Below are positions 1-8,718 of a DNA stretch of 64,000 nt, in pieces. Under the pieces are notes generated by a model that saw nothing but the letters and a program-made list of their open reading frames with translations, had not been told where the DNA came from and made no database searches. Origin of the DNA: HXMU1420-13 sp965601825 (GTDB lineage: Bacteria > Bacteroidota > Rhodothermia > Balneolales > Balneolaceae); assembly GCA_965601825.1 (NCBI GenBank), contig OZ271839.1, positions 1,798,001 to 1,862,000 on the forward strand, written 5' to 3'. The position numbers and the translations under genes were made by a program. Every line of letters begins with the position of its first letter. The first letter of the stretch is position 1.

Positions 1-48
1 ATGAAGCGGATGACTGATCAAAGAAAATTAATTGTAAACGTTGAGTAA
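1..48 (+). CDS. 3' end of an upstream gene (partial)
   Basis: The first frame is open from base 1 to a TAA at 46-48 and would encode at least 15 residues ending in RKLIVNVE. Only two bases separate this stop from the ribH start, which fits an upstream gene in the same operon. The fragment is too short to assign a family, and its in-frame ATG codons may be internal. Confidence 0.35.
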   Translation: MKRMTDQRKLIVNVE

Positions 49-50
49 CA

Positions 51-524
51 ATGGCACATAGGATAATTGAGGGAAAAACAAACCCGGATGGCGCAAAAAT
101 AGGAATAGTAGTATCACGTTGGAATTCAAGTATAACAGAGCAAATGCTAAGTGGTGCTTTGGCCGCTTTAAATGGAAATGGAATACATGATGAAAATGTT
201 ATTGTGACAAGGTGTCCCGGTTCATTTGAAATTCCATTAGCAGCTGATTATTTACTCGATAAAACAGACGTTGACGGAGTAATAGCACTTGGTGTTGTGA
301 TTAGAGGTGGAACTCCACATTTCGAGTATGTCTGCGATGCAGTAACTCGAGGCGTAATTGATTTGAATTTAAAATATCAGAAACCGGTAGCGTTTGGAGT
401 ATTAACCACTGATGATGTTAAGCAAGCAATGGATAGGGCAGGAGAGAAAGGGAACAAAGGCGGAGAAGCGGCGTTAGCATTGCTAGAGATGATTGATTTA
501 GGTTCTAAAATTGGCTCAAATTAA
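51..524 (+). CDS. ribH: 6,7-dimethyl-8-ribityllumazine synthase
   Basis: Lumazine synthase is the penultimate enzyme of riboflavin synthesis. It condenses 5-amino-6-ribitylamino-uracil with 3,4-dihydroxy-2-butanone 4-phosphate in the cytoplasm. The 157-residue length is normal for the family. Visible landmarks are the substrate-binding RW at 23-24, PGSFEIP at 56-62, the GVVIRGGTPHFEYV stretch with the general-base His90, and the phosphate-binding RAGEKGNKGGEAA near 129-141. The ATG lies two bases after the previous stop. No other riboflavin genes are nearby. Identification is secure. Confidence 0.96.
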   Translation: MAHRIIEGKTNPDGAKIGIVVSRWNSSITEQMLSGALAALNGNGIHDENVIVTRCPGSFEIPLAADYLLDKTDVDGVIALGVVIRGGTPHFEYVCDAVTRGVIDLNLKYQKPVAFGVLTTDDVKQAMDRAGEKGNKGGEAALALLEMIDLGSKIGSN

Positions 525-597
525 TATCGCCAAGCTTGATTTAGCGTCGATAAAACTCTAATTTTGAGGGCTTGAATCCAGCCAATAATTTCTTCCT

Positions 598-1419
598 TTG
601 AAAGAGCTAACCCTTACAAAAACGGTACAATCCGACGCAGATAAAGCAAAGCAATCTTTGCTTTGTGATACGGGTGAAATACCAGAGCACATTGCCATTA
701 TAATGGATGGGAATGGACGTTGGGCAAAAAGTAAAGGAAGTATACGTTTACACGGTCATAAAGTAGGCGTTGATTCTGTTAGAGATATAACTGAGGCTTG
801 TGCACAACTGGGTGTGAAATACCTCACGCTATATGCTTTTTCTACAGAAAATTGGGGAAGACCTTCTGCTGAAGTACGTGGTCTGATGAGACTTCTGGTT
901 TCATCACTCAGGAAAGAGGCAGATAATTTACATGAAAATGACATTCGCTTGGTAACGATTGGTCAAATGGATCGTTTTCCGGCTGATTGTCAGGTTGAAT
1001 TGCAAGAAGCAATTGATTTAACAAGCGAGAATAATCGTCTGCAGTTATGTTTAGCGTTAAGCTACTCCGGTAGATGGGATATTACTGAGGCAGTTAAAAA
1101 AATTGCTAATCATGTAAAAGAAGGAAGATTAGATCCCCAGCTAATTAACGATCAGATGATTACTGATCACCTGTCTACTGCAAATGTCCCTGATCCTGAT
1201 TTAATAATCAGAACAAGTGGTGAATATCGAATTAGCAATTTCTTACTGTGGCAGTTGGCATATTCCGAATTGTATATTACAGAACAATATTGGCCGGATT
1301 TTAGAAGAAACGAATTATACGAGGCAATCAAGTCGTACCAGAAGCGGGATAGAAGATTTGGAAAAGTACATAATGGCAGAGACGAAAAGACCACCGAATC
1401 CCGTTTACTCAAAAATTAA
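598..1419 (+). CDS. uppS: Isoprenyl transferase (undecaprenyl diphosphate synthase)
   Basis: This is a cis-prenyltransferase that makes undecaprenyl diphosphate, the lipid carrier for peptidoglycan and surface glycans. The hallmark IIMDGNGRWAKSKG is present with catalytic Asp37, followed by HGHKVG and YAFSTENWGRP; RTSGE (from about Arg205) and the C-terminal SNFLLWQLAYSELY stretch bind substrate. The start is TTG at 598; no ATG lies ahead of the conserved core, so about 25 extra N-terminal residues are probably real but the exact start is uncertain. bamA follows 12 bases after the stop. The order uppS-bamA-skp recalls the enterobacterial uppS-cdsA-rseP-bamA-skp cluster, without cdsA and rseP. 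Confidence 0.95.
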   Translation: MKELTLTKTVQSDADKAKQSLLCDTGEIPEHIAIIMDGNGRWAKSKGSIRLHGHKVGVDSVRDITEACAQLGVKYLTLYAFSTENWGRPSAEVRGLMRLLVSSLRKEADNLHENDIRLVTIGQMDRFPADCQVELQEAIDLTSENNRLQLCLALSYSGRWDITEAVKKIANHVKEGRLDPQLINDQMITDHLSTANVPDPDLIIRTSGEYRISNFLLWQLAYSELYITEQYWPDFRRNELYEAIKSYQKRDRRFGKVHNGRDEKTTESRLLKN

Positions 1420-1431
1420 TTAAATCATCAA

Positions 1432-3915
1432 TTGGCTACCATCAGCGTGACAAACTCCGCGAAGCGAGTTCTTTTACTAACGATACTTACTTTATTTATA
1501 CCTGGAGCTTCATTTCTTGCTAGTGCACAGGAATTCCAGATTACTGATCCAACTTTAGAATTTCCTACCGAATACACCATATTAAGTGTTTCTGTTGAAG
1601 GAAATGAAAATACGAGAACTCAATTTATTGTGAACGCCAGTTCACTAATTGAGGGAACCCTAATTACTCATCCGGGAGAGGAAATCCCAGATGCGATTAA
1701 GAGATTATATCGAGTTGGACTATTCTCAGATGTTCAGGTATTCATCACAGAAAGAACGGGTACCGGTGTACACTTACTAATCAAAGTTGAAGAACAGCCA
1801 AGGTTACAAGAATACAAGCTTGAAGGTGTTAAACGATCTGAACGAAGAGATTTAAATGATGAAATCTTTTTAGTACCAGGTACTGCAATCACCGACGCAA
1901 ATATCGAACAAACTAAGTCTATCATTCGTCGTTTTTTTAGAGAAAAAGGATTTTGGTTTACCGAAGTAGAAACTCGGGTTGAGCCTGCCCAAACAGAGAA
2001 TAGATCCAGACTTATTTTTGATATTAATAAAGGCAGTAGACTCGAAATAAAGGATATTATCTTTAATGGTGCTGAAGCCTTTTCAAACAGAACACTTCTT
2101 AAAAATATTCGACCTTTAAAAGAGGATGCTCGTTGGAAAATCTTCGGTAAAAAAACCTACAAACAAGAAGACTATGATGAAGGAGTAGTAAAGTTATTAT
2201 CTCTCTACAGAAAAAATGGCTATATAGACGCCAGAATTGTTTCTGATTCAGTTTGGGTTTTTGATTATGGTGATGATAAACAAGGTTTAAAAGTCCAATT
2301 AAATATTGAAGAAGGTCCACAATACATTGTAAGAAATGTAACATGGGATGGAAATAGTGTTTATACAGATGAACAGTTAACTACTTCATTAGGATTTGAA
2401 AAAGGTGATGTGTTCAATCAAACCAAATATGATGAGAACATTAACTTTAATAGAAGTTCTACCGATTTAAATAGTCTTTACCAAAATATTGGATATTTAT
2501 TCTTTCAGGCATTCCCAACGCTTACTAAAGTAGGTGAAGACTCATTAGATATTCACTTCGATCTATATGAAGATGAAGTAGCAACAATTCGACAAGTTTC
2601 TTTCACTGGTAATACTCAAACTCATGATGATGTAGTTAGAAGAACTTTAAGGACAGTGCCTGGAAATACTTACAGTAGAGATGCTATTGTTCGAAGTATT
2701 CGTGAGTTAAGTACCCTTGGATATTTCAATCCAGAAAATATCACTCCGGATGTCCTTCCTGATCAACAAGACAAAACCGTTGATATCTCATTTAGTCTGG
2801 ATGAGTCACAGAGTACTAGTAACTTTGAATTTTCAGGCGGTTATGGTGGTCGGTTTATTGGAGCTATCATTTCAGCGAGACTGAACTTCAATAACTTCTC
2901 TTTGAAAAGAGCGTTAGAGGGAGATTTTAGGCCATTCCCATCTGGCGATGGTCAAAATTTATCTCTTGGTGTTCAGGTTACTGGAACAGGTTATCAAAGC
3001 TACAGCTTTGGATTTGTTGAGCCTTGGTTAAATGGGAAGCCAACTTCATTTGGTGTGAATTTCTCATATAACCTGATCAATTTTACAACTACAGATGAGA
3101 GAAATAAATTATTTTCTGCTAGCGTTAGCCTTGGTAAAAGACTAAGATGGCCTGATGATTTCTTTTCTACAAGAACTGTTCTTAGCTACCAATTGTATGA
3201 CGTTATTGGTGCGACATCATTCTTAGCAGAAGGTACTTCTAGTTTGGTTTCCATTCGCCAAGTACTTGAAAGAAACTCTTTAGATAATTTCATATCGCCT
3301 AATTCAGGTTCTAAACTAACATTATCTGCAGAGGTTGCACCACCTCTAGAAGGTTTTTCAGAATACTATAAAATTAAATCCGAGTTCCAACACCATATCC
3401 CGGTGGCCGGAAAACTAGTGTTAACTAGCCAAGCTGACTATGGTTTTATCGGATATTTAACCAATAAAAACCGAAGTAATTTCCAGCGATTCTTGGTTGG
3501 TGGAACACAGCTACAACAAAGACAAAGCTTTCTCTATGATAACATCGATTTACGTGGTTACCCAGGTGGTTTAAGTGAGAGTATTGCACCAATTGTTGAT
3601 GGCGATAAAGTTGGTGGTAGGTTGTATTCAAAATATTCTATCGAGTTACGATACCCGGCAATAAGCAGCGAGCAATTACAACTTATCCCATATGTGTTTA
3701 TGGATGGTGGTAATGCTTATGAGAACTTCTCCACCTTCGATCCATTTAGACTGAAGCGTTCGGTAGGATTTGGCTCACGTATTTTCTTACCTGTTCTTGG
3801 GCTTGTGGATCTAAGTTATGGTTATCGTCTTGATGGAGTGCCTGGTGAAACTCCTAATACTACACTACAACCGGGTAGATGGGAATTCCTATTTAACATT
3901 GGCTCACCATTTTAA
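1432..3915 (+). CDS. bamA: Outer-membrane assembly factor BamA (Omp85)
   Basis: BamA is the core of the BAM complex that folds beta-barrel proteins into the outer membrane. The 827-residue product begins with a signal peptide (hydrophobic stretch about 14-31, cleavage near SAQ). A run of POTRA domains follows, probably five (about 45-470), with typical phrases such as NGAEAFSNRTLL and VSFTGNTQTHDDVVRRTLR. The C-terminal half (about 480-827) is a 16-strand-type barrel ending in phenylalanine, the usual BAM recognition signal. The start is TTG at 1432, just before the signal peptide. The stop overlaps the next ATG (TAATG), so translation of the first Skp-like gene is probably coupled. Confidence 0.94.
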   Translation: MATISVTNSAKRVLLLTILTLFIPGASFLASAQEFQITDPTLEFPTEYTILSVSVEGNENTRTQFIVNASSLIEGTLITHPGEEIPDAIKRLYRVGLFSDVQVFITERTGTGVHLLIKVEEQPRLQEYKLEGVKRSERRDLNDEIFLVPGTAITDANIEQTKSIIRRFFREKGFWFTEVETRVEPAQTENRSRLIFDINKGSRLEIKDIIFNGAEAFSNRTLLKNIRPLKEDARWKIFGKKTYKQEDYDEGVVKLLSLYRKNGYIDARIVSDSVWVFDYGDDKQGLKVQLNIEEGPQYIVRNVTWDGNSVYTDEQLTTSLGFEKGDVFNQTKYDENINFNRSSTDLNSLYQNIGYLFFQAFPTLTKVGEDSLDIHFDLYEDEVATIRQVSFTGNTQTHDDVVRRTLRTVPGNTYSRDAIVRSIRELSTLGYFNPENITPDVLPDQQDKTVDISFSLDESQSTSNFEFSGGYGGRFIGAIISARLNFNNFSLKRALEGDFRPFPSGDGQNLSLGVQVTGTGYQSYSFGFVEPWLNGKPTSFGVNFSYNLINFTTTDERNKLFSASVSLGKRLRWPDDFFSTRTVLSYQLYDVIGATSFLAEGTSSLVSIRQVLERNSLDNFISPNSGSKLTLSAEVAPPLEGFSEYYKIKSEFQHHIPVAGKLVLTSQADYGFIGYLTNKNRSNFQRFLVGGTQLQQRQSFLYDNIDLRGYPGGLSESIAPIVDGDKVGGRLYSKYSIELRYPAISSEQLQLIPYVFMDGGNAYENFSTFDPFRLKRSVGFGSRIFLPVLGLVDLSYGYRLDGVPGETPNTTLQPGRWEFLFNIGSPF

Positions 3916-4448
3916 TGACAGGGATTCAGAGACATAGTATCCCGATTATTTTCTCTCTGGTTTTGTGTTCTTCTTTATTTGCACAAGATCAAAAGATTGG
4001 TTTTTTCGAGTCTGATTTCATTCTATCGAAAATTCCAGAGTATGCTGGTATCGAGCAAAGGCTTCAATTAATTAGTGATGGTTGGAGACAAGAACTATCA
4101 GAAATGGAAAATGAGATTAGTATTCTTGAAGATGATTACATTGCAAAAGAGATTTTATATACTGATGAAATAAGGGCCGAAAAACAGCGTGAAATCCAAC
4201 AAAAGAAAACACAAAGAGATACGTTTTTAAATGAGAAGTTTGGTCCGGAAGGAGAATATTTTCAAAGTCAGGACGAATTACTTGAGCCGATAATGCGGCA
4301 AATATTTACAGCAGTTGCCGAGGTTGCTCGTAAACAGGGATTTGATTTCGTATTCGATCGGTCGGGAGACATTTATATGGTTTACGCTCGAAACGAATGG
4401 AATTTAAACGAAGATATATTGATCGAATTGGGAATCGATATAGAATAA
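3915..4448 (+). CDS. OmpH/Skp-family periplasmic chaperone, copy 1
   Basis: Skp-like chaperones hold unfolded outer-membrane proteins in the periplasm before they reach BamA. The 177-residue product has a signal peptide ending near LFAQDQ, then KIGFFESDFILSKIPEY, the family's start motif. A long charged helical section (about 55-125) forms the coiled-coil arms, and a C-terminal strand section with GFDFVFDRSGDIYMVYA follows. Its ATG overlaps the bamA stop. It is the most divergent of the three tandem copies. Confidence 0.85.
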   Translation: MTGIQRHSIPIIFSLVLCSSLFAQDQKIGFFESDFILSKIPEYAGIEQRLQLISDGWRQELSEMENEISILEDDYIAKEILYTDEIRAEKQREIQQKKTQRDTFLNEKFGPEGEYFQSQDELLEPIMRQIFTAVAEVARKQGFDFVFDRSGDIYMVYARNEWNLNEDILIELGIDIE

Positions 4449-4492
4449 ACATAAACAAATATGCACTACAATAAGTGCATGCAAAAAGACAT

Positions 4493-5005
4493 ATGAGAAA
4501 ACTAATACTTTCATTTTTTGTCGTTGGATTATTCACAGTTGCAGTACATGCTCAAGTGAAAATTGCATATATGAATCCAAATACAGTTTTAGCTCAGTTA
4601 GAAGAAGTTCAAATTGTTGAAGACGAGATTAATGCACTAATTACTCAACGCGATCAGGAAATTGTACCTAAAGCAAATGCATTGCGTCAGGCTTTTGCTG
4701 ATTATGACGAAATTCGGGCTTCATTAAGTCAGGCTGAACAACAATCTCGTGAAGCAGACTTATTACAGAGAAATGAAGATTTGGAAAATGAGAGGGAAAC
4801 CTATCTGAATGAAGTGAGGCAAAAAAGAGCATCTATGATGCAGCCTATTATTGAAAAAATGGATAATGCCATACAAAAAATTGCTACAAGTATGGAAATT
4901 GATATTGTACTTAATGAAGGGACGTCTTACGGTGAATTCTTGATTTTTTATGCTAATGACGAGCGCTTAAATATTACAAACCTCGTACTTGAAGAACTTA
5001 AATAA
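4493..5005 (+). CDS. OmpH/Skp-family periplasmic chaperone, copy 2
   Basis: This is the second Skp-like chaperone, about 170 residues. It has a signal peptide (MRKLILSFFVVGLF, cleavage after HAQ), the start motif VKIAYMNPNTVLAQL, a Gln/Glu-rich coiled-coil arm (about 40-115) and the closing section IDIVLNEGTSYGEFLIFYA. I chose the ATG at 4493 over the in-frame GTG at 4475 because it begins directly with a canonical signal peptide. It lies 44 bases after copy 1. Confidence 0.85.
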   Translation: MRKLILSFFVVGLFTVAVHAQVKIAYMNPNTVLAQLEEVQIVEDEINALITQRDQEIVPKANALRQAFADYDEIRASLSQAEQQSREADLLQRNEDLENERETYLNEVRQKRASMMQPIIEKMDNAIQKIATSMEIDIVLNEGTSYGEFLIFYANDERLNITNLVLEELK

Positions 5006-5027
5006 AATAAAAGCTAAGCATCTAATA

Positions 5028-5597
5028 ATGGATACAATGATGAATAAAATAAAATTAATCCTGGCTGCAGTATTATTTACAGTCGGTTTTGGAGTTACGA
5101 CTTCTGCACAAGCACAGGCAACTGAAGAGATGAAAATTGGATATGTTAATCCACAGGCAATTCTTGTAAATATGCCTGAATTTGCTGCAGTTGAAAAAAG
5201 ATTAGAAAATTTCTCAATTAAAGAAGCATCTGAATTGAGACAAAAAGAACAAGCATTTCAGACTGAAGTAGTAAACTATCAACAGAAGATGGGAGTAATT
5301 TCGGCAGAAGCTCAAGCTCAGGAACAAGAACGATTAGGCCAGATGCAAAATGAATTATTGCAGGCTTCCAATGAAGCGGAAAGGGCAGTTCAAGCTAAAG
5401 AACAGGAATTGATTGCACCACTTCTATCTCAAATTGCCACTGCAATAAATGTTGTAGCTGAGCGAATGGAACTAACATATGTGCTAAATACAACTACATC
5501 CACAGGAGATATGGTAATTTTATACGTCGCGGAAGACTATGCTTCCAGATACAATATTACTCAATCTGTAATGGAAGAGTTAGGAATGTTCGAATAA
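5028..5597 (+). CDS. OmpH/Skp-family periplasmic chaperone, copy 3
   Basis: This is the third Skp-like chaperone, about 189 residues. A signal peptide (LILAAVLFTVGFGVTTSAQA) is followed by MKIGYVNPQAILVNMPEF, a long coiled-coil arm rich in Gln, Glu and Ala, and ELTYVLNTTTSTGDMVILYVAEDY near the end. It is clearly a paralogue of copy 2. The ATG at 5028 is used; ATGs at 5037 and 5040 are equally plausible, while the longer TTG reading frame from 4989 overlaps copy 2 and is unlikely. A strong terminator follows, closing the uppS-bamA-skp unit. Confidence 0.85.
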   Translation: MDTMMNKIKLILAAVLFTVGFGVTTSAQAQATEEMKIGYVNPQAILVNMPEFAAVEKRLENFSIKEASELRQKEQAFQTEVVNYQQKMGVISAEAQAQEQERLGQMQNELLQASNEAERAVQAKEQELIAPLLSQIATAINVVAERMELTYVLNTTTSTGDMVILYVAEDYASRYNITQSVMEELGMFE

Positions 5598-5624
5598 ATC
5601 TAAAGAACATTCACGAATGAAATT

Positions 5625-5654
5625 AGCCTCGCTTTTTCAAGCGGGGCTTTTTTA
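5625..5654 (+). terminator. Rho-independent terminator after the Skp cluster
   Basis: AGCCTCGCTT (5625-5634) pairs with AAGCGGGGCT (5639-5648), giving a 10-base stem with one G-U pair and a TTTC loop, followed by a T run. It sits 28 bases after the last Skp stop and touches the end of the convergent VWA gene. Confidence 0.85.
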
Positions 5655-6764
5655 TTTCACATTTTTCCTTCGGTTCTTGATATAATCTTCAAAGATATAT
5701 CCACCTAAATTATCCAAAGAAGCGAAATAAGCTTTTCCTTTATTAGCCTCGGTCATCTCACGAACAAAACTTTGCAGGTATGGATCACTTGCAATCATAA
5801 AGGTAGTGATAGTGATTTTATCTCTTCGGCATTTTACCGCCTCGTCTAACACTTTGTTCACTATTTTTCGATCTAGACCGAAACTGTTTTTATAAAGTCT
5901 TCCATTTTCCATCATACAGGACGGTTTTCCATCCGTAATCATGAAGATTTGCTTATTCGCATACTTTCGTCGTTGAAGAATATGCCTTGCGACTTCTAAC
6001 CCTTGTTTCGTATTGGTGTGGTATGGTCCTACTTTTAAATAAGGAAGATCTTCTACAGATATTTGCCATGCCTCATTGCCAAACGCTACAATATCGAGAG
6101 AATCTTTCGCATAGTTATTCATTATCAATTCTGATAATGCCATAGCTACCTTTTTAGCGGGAGTAATTCTATCCTCACCATAAAGAATCATGGAATGGCT
6201 TAAGTCGATTAGTAGCACAGTAGCTACTGATGTATAGTGATCAGTCTCATACACCTCAAGATCATCTTCTTGTAGATTTAAGTTATCAAGAGTACTATGC
6301 TGAAACATATTAAGCATAGTCTTAACCGTATCTATCTGACCAATATCATCATTTTTATTCCATCTTCGAGTTTCCGGCTGTCTTTCCAAGCCTCTACCAG
6401 TATGCTGAGTTTTATGATCACCCAATCCACCCTTACTAAGTGACTTGAATATATCTTCTAATGATTTCTGCCGTAAGCTTCTTTCTGTTTTTCTGGTGAT
6501 AACAACCTGGGTGTTGTCATCATTATTTTCAAGATACCCTCTATCCATCATTTCTTGAATGAAATCACCTAATCCATAGCCATCATCGAATTGATCAGTA
6601 ATTTTATACTGCTTATCTAAATCTGATAACCAATTTAAAGCTTGATTTACATCTCCACTTGCAATGGTTAGCAATTGTTGGAATAAATCCCAAAGTGTAT
6701 CGAAAGGTGCTTTTCCACTATTTGGATTGTACCTCTCGTCCCATTCAAAATATCTGAAATCCAT
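5652..6764 (-). CDS. VWA-domain protein with intact MIDAS motif
   Basis: A 370-residue cytoplasmic protein with no signal peptide or membrane segment. The first 170 residues are charged and helical and unassigned. The C-terminal half is a von Willebrand factor A domain with a complete metal-ion-dependent adhesion site: D187-L-S-H-S, a Thr near 250-252, and ITDGKPS with Asp278. Bacterial proteins of this type usually partner a MoxR- or magnesium-chelatase-like AAA+ ATPase, but none is adjacent. It is divergent from rnhB with an 80-base gap that must hold both promoters. The target is unknown. Confidence 0.75.
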   Translation of the reverse strand: MDFRYFEWDERYNPNSGKAPFDTLWDLFQQLLTIASGDVNQALNWLSDLDKQYKITDQFDDGYGLGDFIQEMMDRGYLENNDDNTQVVITRKTERSLRQKSLEDIFKSLSKGGLGDHKTQHTGRGLERQPETRRWNKNDDIGQIDTVKTMLNMFQHSTLDNLNLQEDDLEVYETDHYTSVATVLLIDLSHSMILYGEDRITPAKKVAMALSELIMNNYAKDSLDIVAFGNEAWQISVEDLPYLKVGPYHTNTKQGLEVARHILQRRKYANKQIFMITDGKPSCMMENGRLYKNSFGLDRKIVNKVLDEAVKCRRDKITITTFMIASDPYLQSFVREMTEANKGKAYFASLDNLGGYIFEDYIKNRRKNVK

Positions 6765-6844
6765 AATTACTTGCTTTGTTTAATTGAATAGAAAACTCTT
6801 TAAAACAGTTCCTGAAATCCAAGAGATACTTCCTATATTTATTT

Positions 6845-7477
6845 ATGATTTCGGAAAACATTGATCGACTACACTTCGAAAACCAGCTTTGGAGCGAAGG
6901 ATTTAAAAGAATTATGGGACTTGATGAAGTAGGGCGAGGTTGTTTGGCAGGCCCTGTGGTTGCCGCAGGAGTTATTTTTGATCAAGGTATTTACATTCCT
7001 GAAATCCGTGATAGTAAAACAATACCATTTGATGAGAGAGAAGACCTATTCGAAGAGATAAAATCACGTTCGTCATTTTGGACAATTCAAGAGGGGAGTA
7101 GAACTCTAATAGATGATATTAATATACTTTGGGCTTCGATAAAGACAATGCAGGAGTGTGCAGAAAATAGCGACGGTTCTCCTGATTATCTATTGGTTGA
7201 TGGTAATAGGTATACAACGTCTCTTACACCATATACGTGTTTGGTTAAAGGTGATAATCGAAGCATGAGTATTGGAGCTGCCTCGATACTGGCAAAAGTT
7301 CATAGAGACAGACTTATGAAAAAACTACATCAGGATTTTCCTGAATTTGGGTGGGATCAAAACGTAGGTTATCCGACACCGTTGCATAAAAACGCATTAA
7401 AAAAGTTCGGTTACACAGTCCACCATAGAATGAGCTTCAAACTTGGTACAAACAAGGTTTATAAAAGTCAGCGATAA
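6845..7477 (+). CDS. rnhB: Ribonuclease HII
   Basis: RNase HII removes ribonucleotides from DNA and cuts RNA-DNA hybrids. The active site is visible: LDEVGRG with Asp27 and Glu28, LVDGNRY with Asp119, and KGDNRS with Asp137, which together bind the catalytic metals. The family phrases ASILAKVHRDRLM and the FGWDQNVGYPTPLH region are also present. The length of 210 residues is typical. Its last ten bases overlap the end of convergent rodA. Confidence 0.95.
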   Translation: MISENIDRLHFENQLWSEGFKRIMGLDEVGRGCLAGPVVAAGVIFDQGIYIPEIRDSKTIPFDEREDLFEEIKSRSSFWTIQEGSRTLIDDINILWASIKTMQECAENSDGSPDYLLVDGNRYTTSLTPYTCLVKGDNRSMSIGAASILAKVHRDRLMKKLHQDFPEFGWDQNVGYPTPLHKNALKKFGYTVHHRMSFKLGTNKVYKSQR

Positions 7478-8718
7478 ATACTGAATTCTCGCTTATGGAA
7501 ATCCATATTAAGGATGATTGCCAGCATTAATGTATTGGAAAGAAATGCGGAACCACCATAACTAATAAATGGTAAAGGGATACCGATTACCGGTAACAGA
7601 GCAGTAGCACTACCTACATTGATAAAGAAGTGTATAAAGTAAACTGCAGTCACACTAACTGTAACAAGTTGAGCAAATGGATGTTTATGATTTCCAGCAA
7701 TACCTAATAGCTTCATAAAGAGAAATAGAAACAATAGCACAACAATTCCGGCACCAATAAATCCGAATTCTTCTCCAATTACACAAAAAATGAAATCTGT
7801 ATAAGATTCTGGTAAGAACTTCAATTGAATTTGTGTCCCTTCTAGAAAACCTTTACCACTTAATCCACCTGATCCAATCGCAGTTTTAGCTTGAATAACA
7901 TTCCATCCAGCACCGGTAGGATCATAAGACGGATTGGTAAAAGCAACAATTCTGGCAACCTGATGAGGCAATAAAACCTCTGTAAGAGCTAGCCTAACAC
8001 CGATAACAGTTAAAATTCCAGTAAAAAATGAAGCAATAGTTAGCCAAGTTGTTTTTTGAATCAGGAAAATAGCTATTGTTAGAATTATTCCGGCTAATAC
8101 ACCAAGTTGCCAATTTAAAACTGTGAGATATAGAATTATTGCTGGCGAAATTATGAATAGAGAAACTCCATATGGTAATCCTGACCAGAAGAGCATTACG
8201 GGTATTAAAGCGATGAATATAATTGCCGTACCAAAATCATTCTGAGCAATGACTAATGCTGTTGGAATAAGGATAATAAATACTGATACAAGGGCATATC
8301 GAATATTTTCAGCAGATATATTTCTTCGACTCGTTAGATAGTTTGCAACCGCCATTATGGTTGCGATTTTCATTAACTCACTACTTTGAATACCGAATGG
8401 CCCGATACTGAACCAACTTTTAGCACCATTTATTTCTTTTCCTACTAAAAGGGTGAGAACCATCAACACAATACAGAATAGATAGAAGATATAGGTCAGC
8501 TGTATAAAACTTCTTGGTGATACAAATTGAACACCAATCATTACCAATACTGAGACAACGACGAAACCCAGTTGCTTATAAAAACTATTCTGAATGTAAC
8601 CAGGTAAAAACTCAGAAACAGGACCTTGAGTGGCACTATAAATAGCTATTAACCCAAACAAGGTTAGTGATAACCAAATGAATATGATGGTCCAGTTAAA
8701 ATCTCTTGGGTTGTTCAT
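7468..8718 (-). CDS. rodA: Rod-shape SEDS peptidoglycan glycosyltransferase RodA
   Basis: RodA polymerises glycan strands for side-wall growth and works as a complex with the transpeptidase PBP2. The 416-residue protein has about ten membrane helices. SEDS signatures include GAKSWFSIGPFGIQSSELMK, QNDFGTAIIF (with the Asp that is essential in the family), and near the C-terminus PLPFISYGGSAFLSN. The gene overlaps the end of mrdA by four bases (ATGA), so the two are probably translationally coupled. It is the last gene of the mre cluster. Confidence 0.95.
   Translation of the reverse strand: MNNPRDFNWTIIFIWLSLTLFGLIAIYSATQGPVSEFLPGYIQNSFYKQLGFVVVSVLVMIGVQFVSPRSFIQLTYIFYLFCIVLMVLTLLVGKEINGAKSWFSIGPFGIQSSELMKIATIMAVANYLTSRRNISAENIRYALVSVFIILIPTALVIAQNDFGTAIIFIALIPVMLFWSGLPYGVSLFIISPAIILYLTVLNWQLGVLAGIILTIAIFLIQKTTWLTIASFFTGILTVIGVRLALTEVLLPHQVARIVAFTNPSYDPTGAGWNVIQAKTAIGSGGLSGKGFLEGTQIQLKFLPESYTDFIFCVIGEEFGFIGAGIVVLLFLFLFMKLLGIAGNHKHPFAQLVTVSVTAVYFIHFFINVGSATALLPVIGIPLPFISYGGSAFLSNTLMLAIILNMDFHKREFSIYR

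Noticed and set aside
4475..4492. GTG start for Skp copy 2 at 4475
   Set aside because: It would add MHAKRH ahead of a canonical signal peptide; ATG 4493 fits better. The same reasoning sets aside TTG 4989, GTG 23342, TTG 29421, ATG 27408, TTG 46070 and TTG 47775.
5652..6764. VWA protein as half of a MoxR-VWA chaperone pair
   Set aside because: No AAA+ gene lies next to it; the AAA+ gene at 35180 is 29 kb away and of another type.
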